Shown here: in pieces, positions 34,199 through 42,612 of the stretch
How positions within the stretch are numbered: position 1 is the stretch's first letter
Layout: each line of letters opens with the position of its first letter
Assembly (NCBI GenBank): GCA_018714005.1
Contig: DVOA01000036.1
Coordinates: 1 to 61,191, forward strand
Direction of reading: 5' to 3'
Length of the DNA stretch: 61,191 bases
Source of the DNA: Spyradomonas excrementavium
GTDB taxonomy: Bacteria; Cyanobacteriota; Vampirovibrionia; Gastranaerophilales; Gastranaerophilaceae
Made by a program: the position numbers and the translations under genes
Notes under the pieces: model-generated
Told to the model about the DNA's origin: nothing
Databases searched by the model: none
Seen by the model: only the letters and a program-made list of their open reading frames with translations

Positions 34199-34534
34199 AT
34201 GTATTATGAACTTGCAAAAATTTTCGGCTCTAACATTAAAAGACTAAGAAAAAATCGCAATCTTTCGCAAGAAAAGTTTGCCGAAGTTATTGGCGTACAA
34301 ACAAAATCAGTAGTGAATTTTGAAACAGGTCGAAATATTCCTAATTCTAGTAACATACAAAAAATTTGTAATAGATTAGAAATTCCACCAACTGAATTAT
34401 TCATGGTTTTTGCGGAAGACGCAACCTCTAAAGAAAAAATTGATAATTGCTTACGTATAATGAATTTTATGAGCGATGATGAAATTGATATTTCATATAC
34501 CTTGATTAGAGCATTATTGGATAGGAGGAAATAA
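34199..34534 (+). CDS. XRE-family regulator of the island
   Basis: 111 aa. HTH at residues 10-62: IKRLRKNRNLSQEKFAEVIG, VQTKSVVNFETGRNIPNSSN, IQKICNRLEIPPTELF. A short C-terminal helix-rich tail follows. Divergent from the nuclease-fold gene; a likely repressor of the intergenic region 34054-34198. ATG overlaps ACTATG with no clear Shine-Dalgarno, so it may be leaderless. Confidence 0.85.
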   Translation: MYYELAKIFGSNIKRLRKNRNLSQEKFAEVIGVQTKSVVNFETGRNIPNSSNIQKICNRLEIPPTELFMVFAEDATSKEKIDNCLRIMNFMSDDEIDISYTLIRALLDRRK

Positions 34535-34552
34535 CAATAAGTAATTATTACA

Positions 34553-34792
34553 ATGAAGACTTTATGGTGCATTGAAACAGCAAAACATTCATCACGTTTT
34601 GATACGATTGAAAAAATTGCAAAAGTTGAGAATATTCCATATTACTATTTGTTTATGACTGATGATGAAAGCCACAAATACCACAATGAGCAATTTTCAA
34701 ATGAAATTAATAAATATTTCAAGAAACTAGATGATGTTGATAAAAAAATAGTTTTAGATTTGTTGGCTTCTTTGGCAAGAAAAAAATCTTGA
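34553..34792 (+). pseudogene. 5'-truncated XRE-family regulator
   Basis: 79 codons whose first half (IETAKHSSRFDTIEKIAKVE, then IPYYYLF) matches the last two helices of an XRE HTH domain (IE.G...P.FDTI.KIAK.L.I....LF). The N-terminal helices are missing: the preceding sequence is a stub MKTLWC after the end of the first XRE gene. The remaining C-terminal part (YFKKLDDVDKKIVLDLLASL) is typical of such regulators. Either a remnant or a dominant-negative fragment. Confidence 0.6.
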
Positions 34793-34906
34793 ATTCATAC
34801 ATTATATAACCTATTTGTTTAAAAATAATATTGAACGTTTATAAAAGAATATTTTAACTTATATTGGCTTTTAGCCTCTTAATCAACGTTTGCGTTCTAC
34901 TTTTAT

Positions 34907-34922
34907 ACAACCGACAGGTTGT
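34907..34922. promoter_or_regulatory. operator-like inverted repeat
   Basis: ACAACC-GACA-GGTTGT lies 35 bp before the start of the next XRE gene; a plausible autoregulatory site. Confidence 0.45.
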
Positions 34923-34956
34923 GGTATTAGCTTATACCAGAATCCATAATCTTATT

Positions 34957-35280
34957 ATGGACAATATAACGTTAAGAAAACTGATAGGTGAAAAAGTTAA
35001 AACACTTAGAAAATCTAACGGGCATTCTCAAGAATATCTCGCCGAACAATTACAGTGCAGTAAAGAAAGAATAAGCCGGTTGGAACGTGGAAATAGTCCA
35101 TTAACAGAAGATTTCTTATTGGAGTTGTCAAATTTCTACAATGAGGATGTGAGTTATTTCTATACATTTAATGCAACATTCGATAAACAAAATTTGATAA
35201 ACGAGATAAATGCAGTAATCAAAAATTATACAGTATCAAGATTAAAACAACTATTAGGAATATTAAAAATACTCAAATAG
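34957..35280 (+). CDS. XRE-family regulator (second), 107 aa
   Basis: ATG 34957 (MDNITLRKLIGEKV) is taken as start; the longer frame upstream has no ribosome-binding site and would cover the operator-like repeat. HTH: VKTLRKSNGHSQEYLAEQLQ, SKERISRLERGNSPLTEDFL, ELSNFYNEDVSYFY. C-terminal basic/hydrophobic tail. Belongs to the island. Confidence 0.82.
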   Translation: MDNITLRKLIGEKVKTLRKSNGHSQEYLAEQLQCSKERISRLERGNSPLTEDFLLELSNFYNEDVSYFYTFNATFDKQNLINEINAVIKNYTVSRLKQLLGILKILK

Positions 35281-35434
35281 TACACCAGAACTAACATAGA
35301 ATAAATCAAAAAATTTATTCGCTGAATATGACATTTTGGGCTAGCTGGAAAAATCTAGCCTAGTTGGGTAATTTATTTTTATACTTTAAATTTATATACT
35401 TGACCTATGTTTTGCAACAGAGGAATTTACTAAC

Positions 35435-35902
35435 ATGCCAAATTTAAAGTATAAAACAAACTCCATATACCAATTGGAAGACCCGACTGACAATAAATTT
35501 TCTATGATAAAAACCTATCGTGATATGAATGTCATCAAAACAACCAGCAAATTAACACCTAATCCGGCAAATTATTACTTTAGTCGCATAAAACTCTGGG
35601 AGAATTATTTAAAGCTGTTCTATTTGCTAAAACCAATTTTTGACGCACCGGTGAAAAACAATTTCAAATATATTGCCTCTACAATTTTTTATCACAATAA
35701 AGACACAGAGTCTTATTTAGCAGATTTTTATATTGCAGATAATAAAGAAAAAATATGTATGGTTTACGGCACTGAACAAGATTTTTGCATATCTGAAACT
35801 TCTATAAGGACAATGAAAAAGAGATATAAAGACCTTTATACACTTATTATTAACGAAAAACTCCTAAATTACAAAGACCGTGTAAAGCTTCAGTCTGCGT
35901 AA
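35435..35902 (+). CDS. island hypothetical protein, 155 aa
   Basis: No recognised family. Tyr/Lys/Asn-rich, likely alpha/beta, no signal peptide or membrane segment. Begins MPNLKYKTNSIYQLED. AGAGGAA precedes the ATG. A GGCTAG/CTAGCC inverted repeat (35339-35360) lies upstream and a strong terminator follows, so it is an independent transcription unit within the island. Confidence 0.65.
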   Translation: MPNLKYKTNSIYQLEDPTDNKFSMIKTYRDMNVIKTTSKLTPNPANYYFSRIKLWENYLKLFYLLKPIFDAPVKNNFKYIASTIFYHNKDTESYLADFYIADNKEKICMVYGTEQDFCISETSIRTMKKRYKDLYTLIINEKLLNYKDRVKLQSA

Positions 35903-35929
35903 TTAATTGTCAACGGAGATTGTACGTTG

Positions 35930-35952
35930 AGGGGGCACAGCCCCCTTTTTTT
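35930..35952 (+). terminator. rho-independent terminator
   Basis: AGGGGGC-ACA-GCCCCCT followed by seven T residues, 28 bp after the 155-aa gene. Confidence 0.9.
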
Positions 35953-35962
35953 ATGCAAAAAA

Positions 35963-36108
<146 letters not shown>

Positions 36109-36291
36109 ATAGCTTGTAAAAATATTATAGCAATAAAAAATTTCTTGGCAACAGTTTTTTCATTATTTTTTTTAAAAATCAGCCAAATTATTGAATTTTT
36201 GGGACAAATTTAAGTTTTGTAAACCAGAATCCAGCCTGAAAACGCAATTTTTCACTACAGATATACTTTATATATACAAGGAGAGAAAAAT

Positions 36292-36354
36292 ATGGCAGAA
36301 CTCATTAAATACATAAACGAAAAGAAAAAATTCACAGTAAAAGACTTAAAATAA
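36292..36354 (+). CDS. 20-codon ORF with strong ribosome-binding site
   Basis: ATG preceded by AAGGAGAGAAAAAT; encodes MAELIKYINEKKKFTVKDLK then TAA, stopping 8 bp before the convergent mutS2 stop. The peptide looks like the first helix of a winged-helix protein, so it may be a truncated gene start or a genuine short peptide. The strong AAGGAG is the main support. Confidence 0.35.
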   Translation: MAELIKYINEKKKFTVKDLK

Positions 36355-36362
36355 GCGAATTT

Positions 36363-38732
36363 TTAGTTAATATCAATAATGGTAACCCCGTCACCCCCCT
36401 CGGAATTCTCGCCGGGTCTGTATTTTGCGACGTAGGGTGAATCATCGAGATAATCGCGTATCGCATGGCGCAGCTGCCCGCTGCCATGACCGTGAATAAT
36501 CTGCACGGGCGTGAGATTTGCGAGGCTGGCCCTGTCGAGATAAGCCTCCAGCTCAATCAAAGCGTCCTCAACCCGCTCGCCGCGCAAATCCAGTTTTGGC
36601 GAGAGGTTCCATTTTGAATATTCAAAGCTCGATGCGGAAAGTTTGTACTTTTTGCGCGTAATTGTCTTTTTTTCACGCAAAGATTTTGCCAGCTTTTTGA
36701 TATTTATAGTGGTTTTCAGCTGCCCGATGAGGATTTGCAGGTTTCCGCGCTTGTCCGGCAAAGAAAGTATCTCAACATCCTGATCAAGCTCCTTAATCAC
36801 GGCTTTTTCGCCCACAGCAACCGTTTCCAGCTCAATATATTTTGTGCTGATTTCTTTTGAATCCTCAAAAACCTGCCCGCTGAAATCTTTTCCTGCCTGC
36901 GAAATCTTTTTGTAAGATTTTAGCGCATTTTCGCGCGTTTTGTTCTTGTTCAGGCTTTCAAGCACGGATTTTATTTCTGATTTTGCGTCTGCAAGCGTGT
37001 TTTCGTAGCGTTTTTTGAAGTCCGAAAGCGATTTTCGCTTCTGTGCGTTCGTTTTTTCGAGCAGTTCGTTATATTTATCAAATTTCTCCTGCGCTTCCGC
37101 CATTAGCCGGCTTGCCTCTTCTGATTTGCGATTCAGCTCGGTATATTTTTCCTGCAAAGAAGCGAGGATTTTTGATTCGTCCGAAATCTGCGCAGAATAC
37201 TCGATTGAAGCCTTTTCGATGATTTTTTCATCAATTCCGAGGTTCTTTGCGATTGCAAAAGCGTTAGATGCGCCCGGCATGCCGATTCTGAGCTTGTAAG
37301 TCGGCCGCAGAGTTTCCACATCAAAATCAACCGACGCATTTTGAAACGCAGGGTTGTTAAAAGGCAGGGATTTTAGCTCGTTAAAGTGCGTTGTAATAAC
37401 GCTGAACGCGTTTTTTTCAATAAAACGTTCCATGACTGCTTTTGCAAGCGAAGCGCCCTCTTTCGGGTCGGTTCCGGCGGCGATTTCGTCAATCAGGATA
37501 AAAGTTTCGTCATCAACGTTATCAAGAATGTTTTTTATGTTCTTCACATGGGACGAAAACGTCGAAAGGCTCTGGATAATGTTCTGTTCGTCGCCGATTT
37601 CGGCAAAAAGCTTTTTAAACGGATAAATTTTCGCGCTAAAACACGGAATATGCATGCCAGCAGCCGTCATGGCGATTGAAAGCGCAACAGTTTTCAGCAC
37701 AACCGTTTTCCCGCCCGCATTTGAGCCGGTTATTATTATTGATTTATACGGCATGCCGATTTCAAAATCATTTTCGACAACATTTTCACAAACCGACATG
37801 AGCACGGGATTTTTCATGCTTTTTAGCACAACAGCCTTTTCCTGCGTCACTTCCGGCTCACAGGCGTCGATTGCGGTCGAATATTTTGCCTTTGCAAAGA
37901 TAAAATCAAGCTCCACAAGCGTTTCACGCGAAGAAAAAATCTCCTGAGCGTATTCGCCGAGCTTTTGGGAGAGGCGTTTTATAATTCGGGCGATTTCCGC
38001 CTCAATAGCGGATTCTGTTTCCCTTATGCGGTTGTTTAACTCGACAATCTGGCGCGGTTCAATGAAAAAAGTCTGGCCGGACGCAGAAACGTCATGCACA
38101 ATGCCGTTCACTTTGTTTTTCGCCTCGGCTTTTACCGCAAAAACGATTCGCCCCTCGCGCGAGGTGTAGATATGCTCTTGCAGATTAATTGAAAACGATG
38201 GATTGTTCAAAAGGTCGGAGGCAGTGTTTTTCAGGTTTTCAGAAAGGCTTCTTTTTGACTGAAAAAGCGATTTTAATTCCGGCGAGGCTGTTTCTTTTAC
38301 CTCAAATTTTGAATCGAAAACCTCTTCCACAGCGGATTCCAGCTCCGGCGAGGAGAAAAGTGCCTCAACAAAGCCCGCCAGCAAGGATTCTTCGGGCGCA
38401 AAGCGGTTCAAAAACGCTTTTGTGAGCCTGCCCGTGGTGAGAATTGCAAAAACATCACGAATTTCATCGACTCCGAGCGTGAGTTTGTTTTTTAATTTGC
38501 CGCCAGCCCCTGACAAATCAGGAATTTCGCCGATAGGCAGGGAGTTTCCGGACATTGAATAGGCTTTTTGGGCTTCGGTCGTGATTTTCAGGTTTTTCTT
38601 GATTTGGTCGAGGTCTTCTTGGGGTTTCAGCGCAAGGCAGCGCGCTTTTCCCGCAGCGCTCGCCGCATAGGCGCTCATCAGCGTCAAGACTTTATCAAAT
38701 TCAATGGTTTTTAATGCTTTTTCCTGTATCAC
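36363..38732 (-). CDS. mutS2: MutS2 ATPase/endonuclease (ribosome-collision factor)
   Basis: 789 aa, normal length. MutS core and clamp domains, Walker A GSNAGGKTVVLK (~residue 340), Walker B FILIDEIAAGTDP, a long coiled coil (~residues 510-620), a KOW-like segment, and a C-terminal Smr domain (LDLRGERVEDAL ~715, HGHGSGQL ~748). In Bacillus this protein (RqcU) splits collided ribosomes; RqcP, a partner in the same quality-control pathway, is also in this window. The start MIQEKALKTIEF matches the family N-terminus. Confidence 0.95.
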   Translation of the reverse strand: MIQEKALKTIEFDKVLTLMSAYAASAAGKARCLALKPQEDLDQIKKNLKITTEAQKAYSMSGNSLPIGEIPDLSGAGGKLKNKLTLGVDEIRDVFAILTTGRLTKAFLNRFAPEESLLAGFVEALFSSPELESAVEEVFDSKFEVKETASPELKSLFQSKRSLSENLKNTASDLLNNPSFSINLQEHIYTSREGRIVFAVKAEAKNKVNGIVHDVSASGQTFFIEPRQIVELNNRIRETESAIEAEIARIIKRLSQKLGEYAQEIFSSRETLVELDFIFAKAKYSTAIDACEPEVTQEKAVVLKSMKNPVLMSVCENVVENDFEIGMPYKSIIITGSNAGGKTVVLKTVALSIAMTAAGMHIPCFSAKIYPFKKLFAEIGDEQNIIQSLSTFSSHVKNIKNILDNVDDETFILIDEIAAGTDPKEGASLAKAVMERFIEKNAFSVITTHFNELKSLPFNNPAFQNASVDFDVETLRPTYKLRIGMPGASNAFAIAKNLGIDEKIIEKASIEYSAQISDESKILASLQEKYTELNRKSEEASRLMAEAQEKFDKYNELLEKTNAQKRKSLSDFKKRYENTLADAKSEIKSVLESLNKNKTRENALKSYKKISQAGKDFSGQVFEDSKEISTKYIELETVAVGEKAVIKELDQDVEILSLPDKRGNLQILIGQLKTTINIKKLAKSLREKKTITRKKYKLSASSFEYSKWNLSPKLDLRGERVEDALIELEAYLDRASLANLTPVQIIHGHGSGQLRHAIRDYLDDSPYVAKYRPGENSEGGDGVTIIDIN

Positions 38733-38787
38733 AGGCTAATTATGCCACAAACCAACAAATCGTGCCAAGATTACAACAAATTTCAAC

Positions 38788-38821
38788 AAAAAAAGCGGCT
38801 ATCAAAGATAACCGCTTTTTT
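38788..38821 (-). terminator. terminator after the pilin gene
   Basis: AAAAAAGCGG-TATC / GATA-CCGCTTTTTT type stem with a 3-base loop and one internal mismatch, 20 bp past the pilin stop on the minus strand. Confidence 0.8.
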
Positions 38822-38839
38822 AACTCTTTTTTCAAGTTC

Positions 38840-39409
38840 TTACTTGTTGTAAAGGATGTCGCTGTTGACTTTACCGTCAGCAACCGCTCTTTGAGGATAG
38901 ATTGCAACTGTAAACATATCATAAACACCTTTTGTATCTGTTGACCATTTGTTAGGTCCTTTTACACCGTTTACGTCAACTTTAACCTGTGCACACATAG
39001 CTTTTGATTTGTCACCGTCGGTTGTACAGTCGCCGTAAGTTGTGCCTGAAGGAATAGCGTTAGCTGTAGTAGCGCCGGGAACCGCAAAGTAAGAAGATTG
39101 TGCTTCGAACCACATACCGTCAGCTGTGTAAACGTATTTTGCACTGTCATCTTTAGACATTACGTTTAATCTCTTTGTAAGCAGGTCATAGAATGAATCT
39201 TTTGTAAAGCTTGTAGCATCTTCACCATCCAATGCGTAGTTCAAGCTTACTGCCTGGTTCAACATTGATACTGCTTTCTTATACGCTGCTTTAAATTCCT
39301 GTTGTTGCGTATTCTGCATTAATGACGGGATTGTCATTGCTGCGATTACACCAATAATCATCAACGTTACAAGTACTTCTGCCAACGTAAATCCTGATTT
39401 TCTGTTCAT
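38840..39409 (-). CDS. type IV pilin-like / type II pseudopilin protein
   Basis: 189 aa. Class III signal with prepilin peptidase site G6/F7 and Glu at +5 (KSGFTLAEVLVTLMIIGVI), followed by the long hydrophobic N-terminal helix and QQEFKAAYKKAVSMLNQA. The globular part carries a DCTTDGDKSKAMC pair of cysteines, likely a disulfide. ATG preceded by AGAGGAC. A long leader with a strong promoter lies upstream. Forms a surface filament or secretion pseudopilus. No other pilus gene is nearby. Confidence 0.9.
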   Translation of the reverse strand: MNRKSGFTLAEVLVTLMIIGVIAAMTIPSLMQNTQQQEFKAAYKKAVSMLNQAVSLNYALDGEDATSFTKDSFYDLLTKRLNVMSKDDSAKYVYTADGMWFEAQSSYFAVPGATTANAIPSGTTYGDCTTDGDKSKAMCAQVKVDVNGVKGPNKWSTDTKGVYDMFTVAIYPQRAVADGKVNSDILYNK

Positions 39410-39627
39410 TTTGTCCTCTTTCTTTTGTTTATAGCTTTTTTTGAACTTTTTCTGCTTTTTTACATTATCACGGGCGGGATGGGTGATTGCGGGGGCTTTC
39501 CGTAGTTATTCTGTCCATCCGACGGAGCTTGCGGGCTTTTTTAGCTTGCTGCTCTCTGTTGCCCTCTGCCCCCCCTGATTTTTTATCAGGTTAAATTCAT
39601 AATAAATCATTTTTTTCTAAAATGCAA
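39410..39627 (-). promoter_or_regulatory. pilin promoter and 180-nt structured 5' leader (candidate riboswitch)
   Basis: TTGCAT (39627-39622), 17-base spacer and TATTAT (39604-39599) predict a start near 39592. The leader can fold into a closing stem GGGGGC (39573-39568) with GCCCCC (39496-39491) enclosing two hairpins: GGGC (39564-39561)/GCCC (39536-39533) and UCCGU (39526-39522)/ACGGA (39503-39499), joined by GCAAGC, i.e. a three-way junction. An alternative hairpin CCTGAT/ATCAGG overlaps the first closing strand. The strings AGGGCAA and CGCAAGCUCCG recall c-di-GMP-I aptamers but the match is incomplete. Confidence 0.5.
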
Positions 39628-39784
39628 CAAAAATGCTATAAAAATAATATAATTATTCTATTTTTTTTTAAAACCCTATTGTTAGTAATGTAAAAAAATG
39701 TAAAAAGGCTGTTACATGAAGTAAATTTTGTTGAGAAAAAATTTTTAATTATTATATGGAACCGAAGGAAAAGGAATAATTATT

Positions 39785-40270
39785 TTGGCAGTTCACAAAG
39801 TCGAGCCGAAAATTGTTTCACAGGAAAGCTACAAAGCAGAAGCAAATACAACGGCAGTAAACTACAAAAGCATAAATCCGTTTTCAAAAGAAACACAGCA
39901 GCCTGCGCCGAAAAAGGTTGTAAGCAGTGCTTTGTTTGCCAACGTAGACGACGCTTATGTAAAAAATACACCAAAAACAAAAACTCCGGCTCCGGCTCTG
40001 GGGGGATTGTTTAACGGAGGGAAATCGCTTACCCAGCCTACAGTTGAGGTCGGGAAAGTTGCCCCGCTGCCCTCGGATGTTTATGAAAATCCGTTGAAGA
40101 AAAAAGAGCGGCTGAATTTCGGAAAGCTTTTGACAAGCATGATTCCGCGAAAAACGCCAATCGGCCAGATACCCAACGAAGCGGATTTGACAACGGCAAT
40201 AGAAGCAGCCTATCAGAATCCAAAATTCAGAGAGATAGTAGATATGATTGAAGCACAGGGGATAAGATGA
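39785..40270 (+). CDS. hypothetical protein, 161 aa
   Basis: Starts at TTG (MAVHKVEPKIVSQES), with AAGGAAAAGGAA upstream. N-terminal two thirds are disordered, Pro/Lys/Thr-rich (TPKTKTPAPALGGLFNGG); the last 40 residues form an ordered alpha-helical end (NEADLTTAIEAAYQNPKFRE). Overlaps the HD-domain gene by 4 bp, so likely its partner. Function unknown. Confidence 0.7.
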   Translation: MAVHKVEPKIVSQESYKAEANTTAVNYKSINPFSKETQQPAPKKVVSSALFANVDDAYVKNTPKTKTPAPALGGLFNGGKSLTQPTVEVGKVAPLPSDVYENPLKKKERLNFGKLLTSMIPRKTPIGQIPNEADLTTAIEAAYQNPKFREIVDMIEAQGIR

Positions 40271-40797
40271 TAATTAACTACAAAAACTTGGAAACAATTA
40301 AAAAAGGACATATTTCAGATACAGTAATCTTCGCAACAGCGCTGGCAAATGAGCTCGGATGTTCAGAGGCAGAAAAAAAGGATTTGGAAACCGCAGCAGC
40401 GTTCCATGACATAGGAAAAGTCCTTATTCCATCTACATATTTGAACAAAAACGGCGCATTGACGCCCGAAGAAAGAAAAATTGTGAATCACCACGCATAT
40501 CTCGGCTACGAAATCATGAAAGCGCTCGGATACAGTGCTTCTGTTGCTGTAGCGGTCAGAGATCACCACAATCCTTATTCAACAAGCAAAATAGCACAAA
40601 TTTTAAGAATGGCGGACATTTATTCTGCAATGACAGAGCAAAGGCCCTACAAAACAGCAAAAAGTCATGAAGAAGCAATGAAAGTTTTGAGAAATTGCCA
40701 TTTTTCACAGGAAATGATTGCTGCAGGCGAAAAAATCCTCAAATTTAAAAGAGCGGAAATTACGGCAAGAGCGAAGAAAAGTTTCTTTGCAGCATAA
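40267..40797 (+). CDS. HD-domain phosphohydrolase, HD-GYP-like lacking GYP
   Basis: 176 aa. HD motif AFHDIGKVLIP (~residue 47), second His pair VNHHAYLGYEIM (~78), DHHNPYS (~100) and RMADIYSAMTEQRPYK (~118). The order is that of HD-GYP c-di-GMP phosphodiesterases, but the signature HHERxDGxGYP is reduced to DHHNPYS, so activity on c-di-GMP cannot be assumed. Translationally coupled to the 161-aa gene; divergent from the pilin gene. Confidence 0.82.
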   Translation: MIINYKNLETIKKGHISDTVIFATALANELGCSEAEKKDLETAAAFHDIGKVLIPSTYLNKNGALTPEERKIVNHHAYLGYEIMKALGYSASVAVAVRDHHNPYSTSKIAQILRMADIYSAMTEQRPYKTAKSHEEAMKVLRNCHFSQEMIAAGEKILKFKRAEITARAKKSFFAA

Positions 40798-40840
40798 TTG
40801 GAATGCTTTTCGTCACCTGGCATTAAATAATCTTAAAACC

Positions 40841-41012
40841 GTTCCCCACACCCACCCCTCCCCGAGTTGGGGAGGGAGCAGTCGTTGCAATACCCCAGTA
40901 TTGCGTACGAATGCGGGAGGGGAGCGATTCCAAACCACTTTGAAACCCCAAATTTCCCATTTTTGCGCAATATTGCGGTGGGAACCGTTGCACTTTTCCC
41001 ACCCTACAGTTT
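40841..41012. repeat. dispersed repeat family B, copy 1
   Basis: Contains CTCCCCGAGTTGGGGAG, CAATATTGCGGTGGGAACCG and CACTTTTCCCACCCTAC. Copies (either orientation, with internal rearrangement) lie at about 48709-48965, 50450-50755 and 55195-55275. No gene between 40798 and 41238. Confidence 0.8.
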
Positions 41013-41175
41013 TTTGTCACCCTGAACTTGGCTCAGGGTGACAAGGACGCGAAAATCACGCTTCCGGCGGCAGGATTTGGGCTTATTTACTTCAATCTGG
41101 CGATTCCGAAACAAGTTCGGAATGACGGTGCGCCTTTTTCGTCACCCTGAACTTGATTCAGGGTCGCAAAATTAG
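41013..41175. repeat. dispersed repeat family A, copy 2
   Basis: Two units with CACCCTGAACTTG and GATTCCGAAACAAGTTCGGA, abutting a family B copy, so the 440-bp gap is entirely repeat. Confidence 0.8.
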
Positions 41176-41238
41176 CGCATATCGACTTTCTGCCTGCAAT
41201 TCCGCGCTCCGTAAAGTCATTGGAAGAATGGAAATGAA

Positions 41239-42162
41239 CTAATTCAACTTATCAAGCTCTTTTTGCACAAACTTAACATCAAAAGGCAGATTATCCGGAT
41301 TTTTAACCGCTTCTTGCAGGTGCAGCGCGTACAGCTCAATATTTCCCGCCTCTTTATAAACCCGCGCCAATACGTAGTGCAAATTCCCGTCATAAGGGTT
41401 ATTTTTCAGCGCATTTTCAAGAAGTCTTGCAGCCTCCTGGGGTTTGTTATTTTGTGCAAGCATTTTTGCGAAAACAAGCGCTGCATCATTGTCTTTGGGG
41501 TTAAATTCGAGCGTCTTTTTTAAATATTCAAAAGCCTGCTCCGTTTGCCCCTGCTTAAAGTAGATTGCAGCCAGATTAAAGTACGCCCAGCTGTAATCAG
41601 GGCGCATTTGCAGAACTTTTTCGTAAAGTTTAACAGCTTTTTCATCGTCACCGAGCTGAGAAGCTTCATACGCGAGGTAAAAGCAGGCGAGATGGTCTTC
41701 TTTATTGAGCAGCAGGGCTCTTTCCATACATTTATAGGCCAGTTCATGCTCCTGCTTTTTAGAAAATATATAGCCCATGTTAAAATAGCTGTTTGCGTCT
41801 TCCGGCTCAATTTCAAGCACTTTTTTAAAATAAGGCAGCGCCGTATCCAGCTCACCGGTCTGCAAATAGGCATAACCGAGGTTATAAATAAAATCCGGCT
41901 CCTCCGGCTGGAGTTTCAGGGCATTTTTATAGGAAATTATGGCTTTATCGTATTTTTTCAGGTTCTCGAGCACTATTGCCGCATTGTAATGGAGTCTTGA
42001 ATCCTCAGGAAAGGTTTTAAGCAGGATATAAAGATGTTTAAGGGCCTCCTCGTTGAACCCTTTTTGCATAAGTTCAACAACAAGCTCTCTGCGCGCCTGA
42101 AAGTTCGTTGAATCTTTCAAAACAAGTTCGCTGAGCTCTTCTATTTTGTCATTTTCCGCCAT
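41239..42162 (-). CDS. tetratricopeptide-repeat protein, 307 aa
   Basis: The ATG at 42162 (MAENDKIEELSEL) is the true start; the longer frame reads through tRNA-Leu and is an artefact. It contains eight to nine TPR units of 34 residues (for example YNAAIVLENLKKYDKAIISY, NLGYAYLQTGELDTALPYFK, YFNLAAIYFKQGQTEQAFEY). No signal peptide. A protein-interaction scaffold; partners unknown. Lies 56 bp downstream of tRNA-Leu, separated by a terminator-like hairpin. Confidence 0.9.
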   Translation of the reverse strand: MAENDKIEELSELVLKDSTNFQARRELVVELMQKGFNEEALKHLYILLKTFPEDSRLHYNAAIVLENLKKYDKAIISYKNALKLQPEEPDFIYNLGYAYLQTGELDTALPYFKKVLEIEPEDANSYFNMGYIFSKKQEHELAYKCMERALLLNKEDHLACFYLAYEASQLGDDEKAVKLYEKVLQMRPDYSWAYFNLAAIYFKQGQTEQAFEYLKKTLEFNPKDNDAALVFAKMLAQNNKPQEAARLLENALKNNPYDGNLHYVLARVYKEAGNIELYALHLQEAVKNPDNLPFDVKFVQKELDKLN

Positions 42163-42186
42163 AGGATTATCCAATCTTATTAGATT

Positions 42187-42210
42187 AAAGGCTCTCAAAC
42201 GAGAGCCTTT
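42187..42210 (-). terminator. hairpin between tRNA-Leu and TPR gene
   Basis: AAAGGCTCTC-AAAC-GAGAGCCTTT, perfect 10-bp stem 8 bp after the tRNA 3' end. Confidence 0.7.
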
Positions 42211-42217
42211 AAAAGTT

Positions 42218-42303
42218 TGCCCTGAGCCAGACTTGAACTGGCACCAGGGGTGAGCCTGAACGGATTTTAAGTCCGTCGCGTCTACCGATTCCGCCACCAG
42301 GGC
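42218..42303 (-). tRNA. tRNA-Leu (anticodon TAA)
   Basis: 86 nt class II tRNA: acceptor GCCCTGG / TCAGGGC, anticodon loop CTTAAAA giving TAA, long variable arm (CAGGCTCACCCCTG), T-arm GCCAGTTCAAGTCTGGC. CCA not encoded. Confidence 0.93.
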
Positions 42304-42612
42304 AAATAGATGTATTTAATTTTCAATTGTGGTGGCGATCGGTACCCTCCCCCTAAAAATTTTGATACTCAAATCAAAATTTTCAGGGAACCTGCCACCA
42401 GGGCAAAAAATAATTCAATTTTCAAGCAATCCGCCGTCATGGCAAATATTAAAATGCCATAATTAATTTATATAATAAAATGCGTCCGCTGTCCAGTAGG
42501 CAATCTCTGTTCTCTGCCGAACAAAACCCGTCTTAAGAGCCATCCCGCCGCAATAATGAGCATTTATGGCAATCCTCCGGTAAAACTTTCAAAAGACCGT
42601 TTTCTAGGGAAA
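42304..42612. other. intergenic DNA with tRNA-Leu 5'-end fragments
   Basis: GCCACCAGGGCAAA, the first bases of tRNA-Leu, recurs at about 42393-42406 together with its flank TAATTCAATTTTCAA (compare TTAATTTTCAATTG at 42315), and a weaker third version near 42431. An inverted pair AAAATTTTGAT / ATCAAAATTTT lies at about 42355-42386. No gene identified. Confidence 0.55.

Larger units (their letters stand above)
33229..35962. mobile_element. integrase-less island integrated at tRNA-Asn (CIME-like)
   Basis: About 2.7 kb bounded by direct repeats of the tRNA-Asn 3' half. The interior is visibly more AT-rich than the surroundings and carries only small genes: a 107-aa protein, a secreted nuclease-fold protein, two XRE regulators, a truncated third, and a 155-aa protein. 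No integrase, relaxase or replication gene is seen. The crossover in the anticodon loop is the classic tyrosine-integrase site. Likely a remnant or a cis-mobilised element needing a helper. Confidence 0.8.

Noticed and set aside
33229..35962. Integrase or relaxase within the tRNA-Asn island
   Set aside because: All frames longer than about 60 codons were inspected; none shows the tyrosine recombinase R..HxxR..Y pattern or relaxase motifs.
39410..39600. Definite c-di-GMP-I (GEMM) riboswitch
   Set aside because: AGGGCAA and CGCAAGCUCCG resemble the consensus, but the GNRA hairpin and the AAACC/GGAC segments are missing; kept only as a candidate structured leader.
42163..42297. N-terminal extension of the TPR protein
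   Set aside because: This stretch lies largely within tRNA-Leu and its terminator; the ATG at 42162 gives a normal TPR start.
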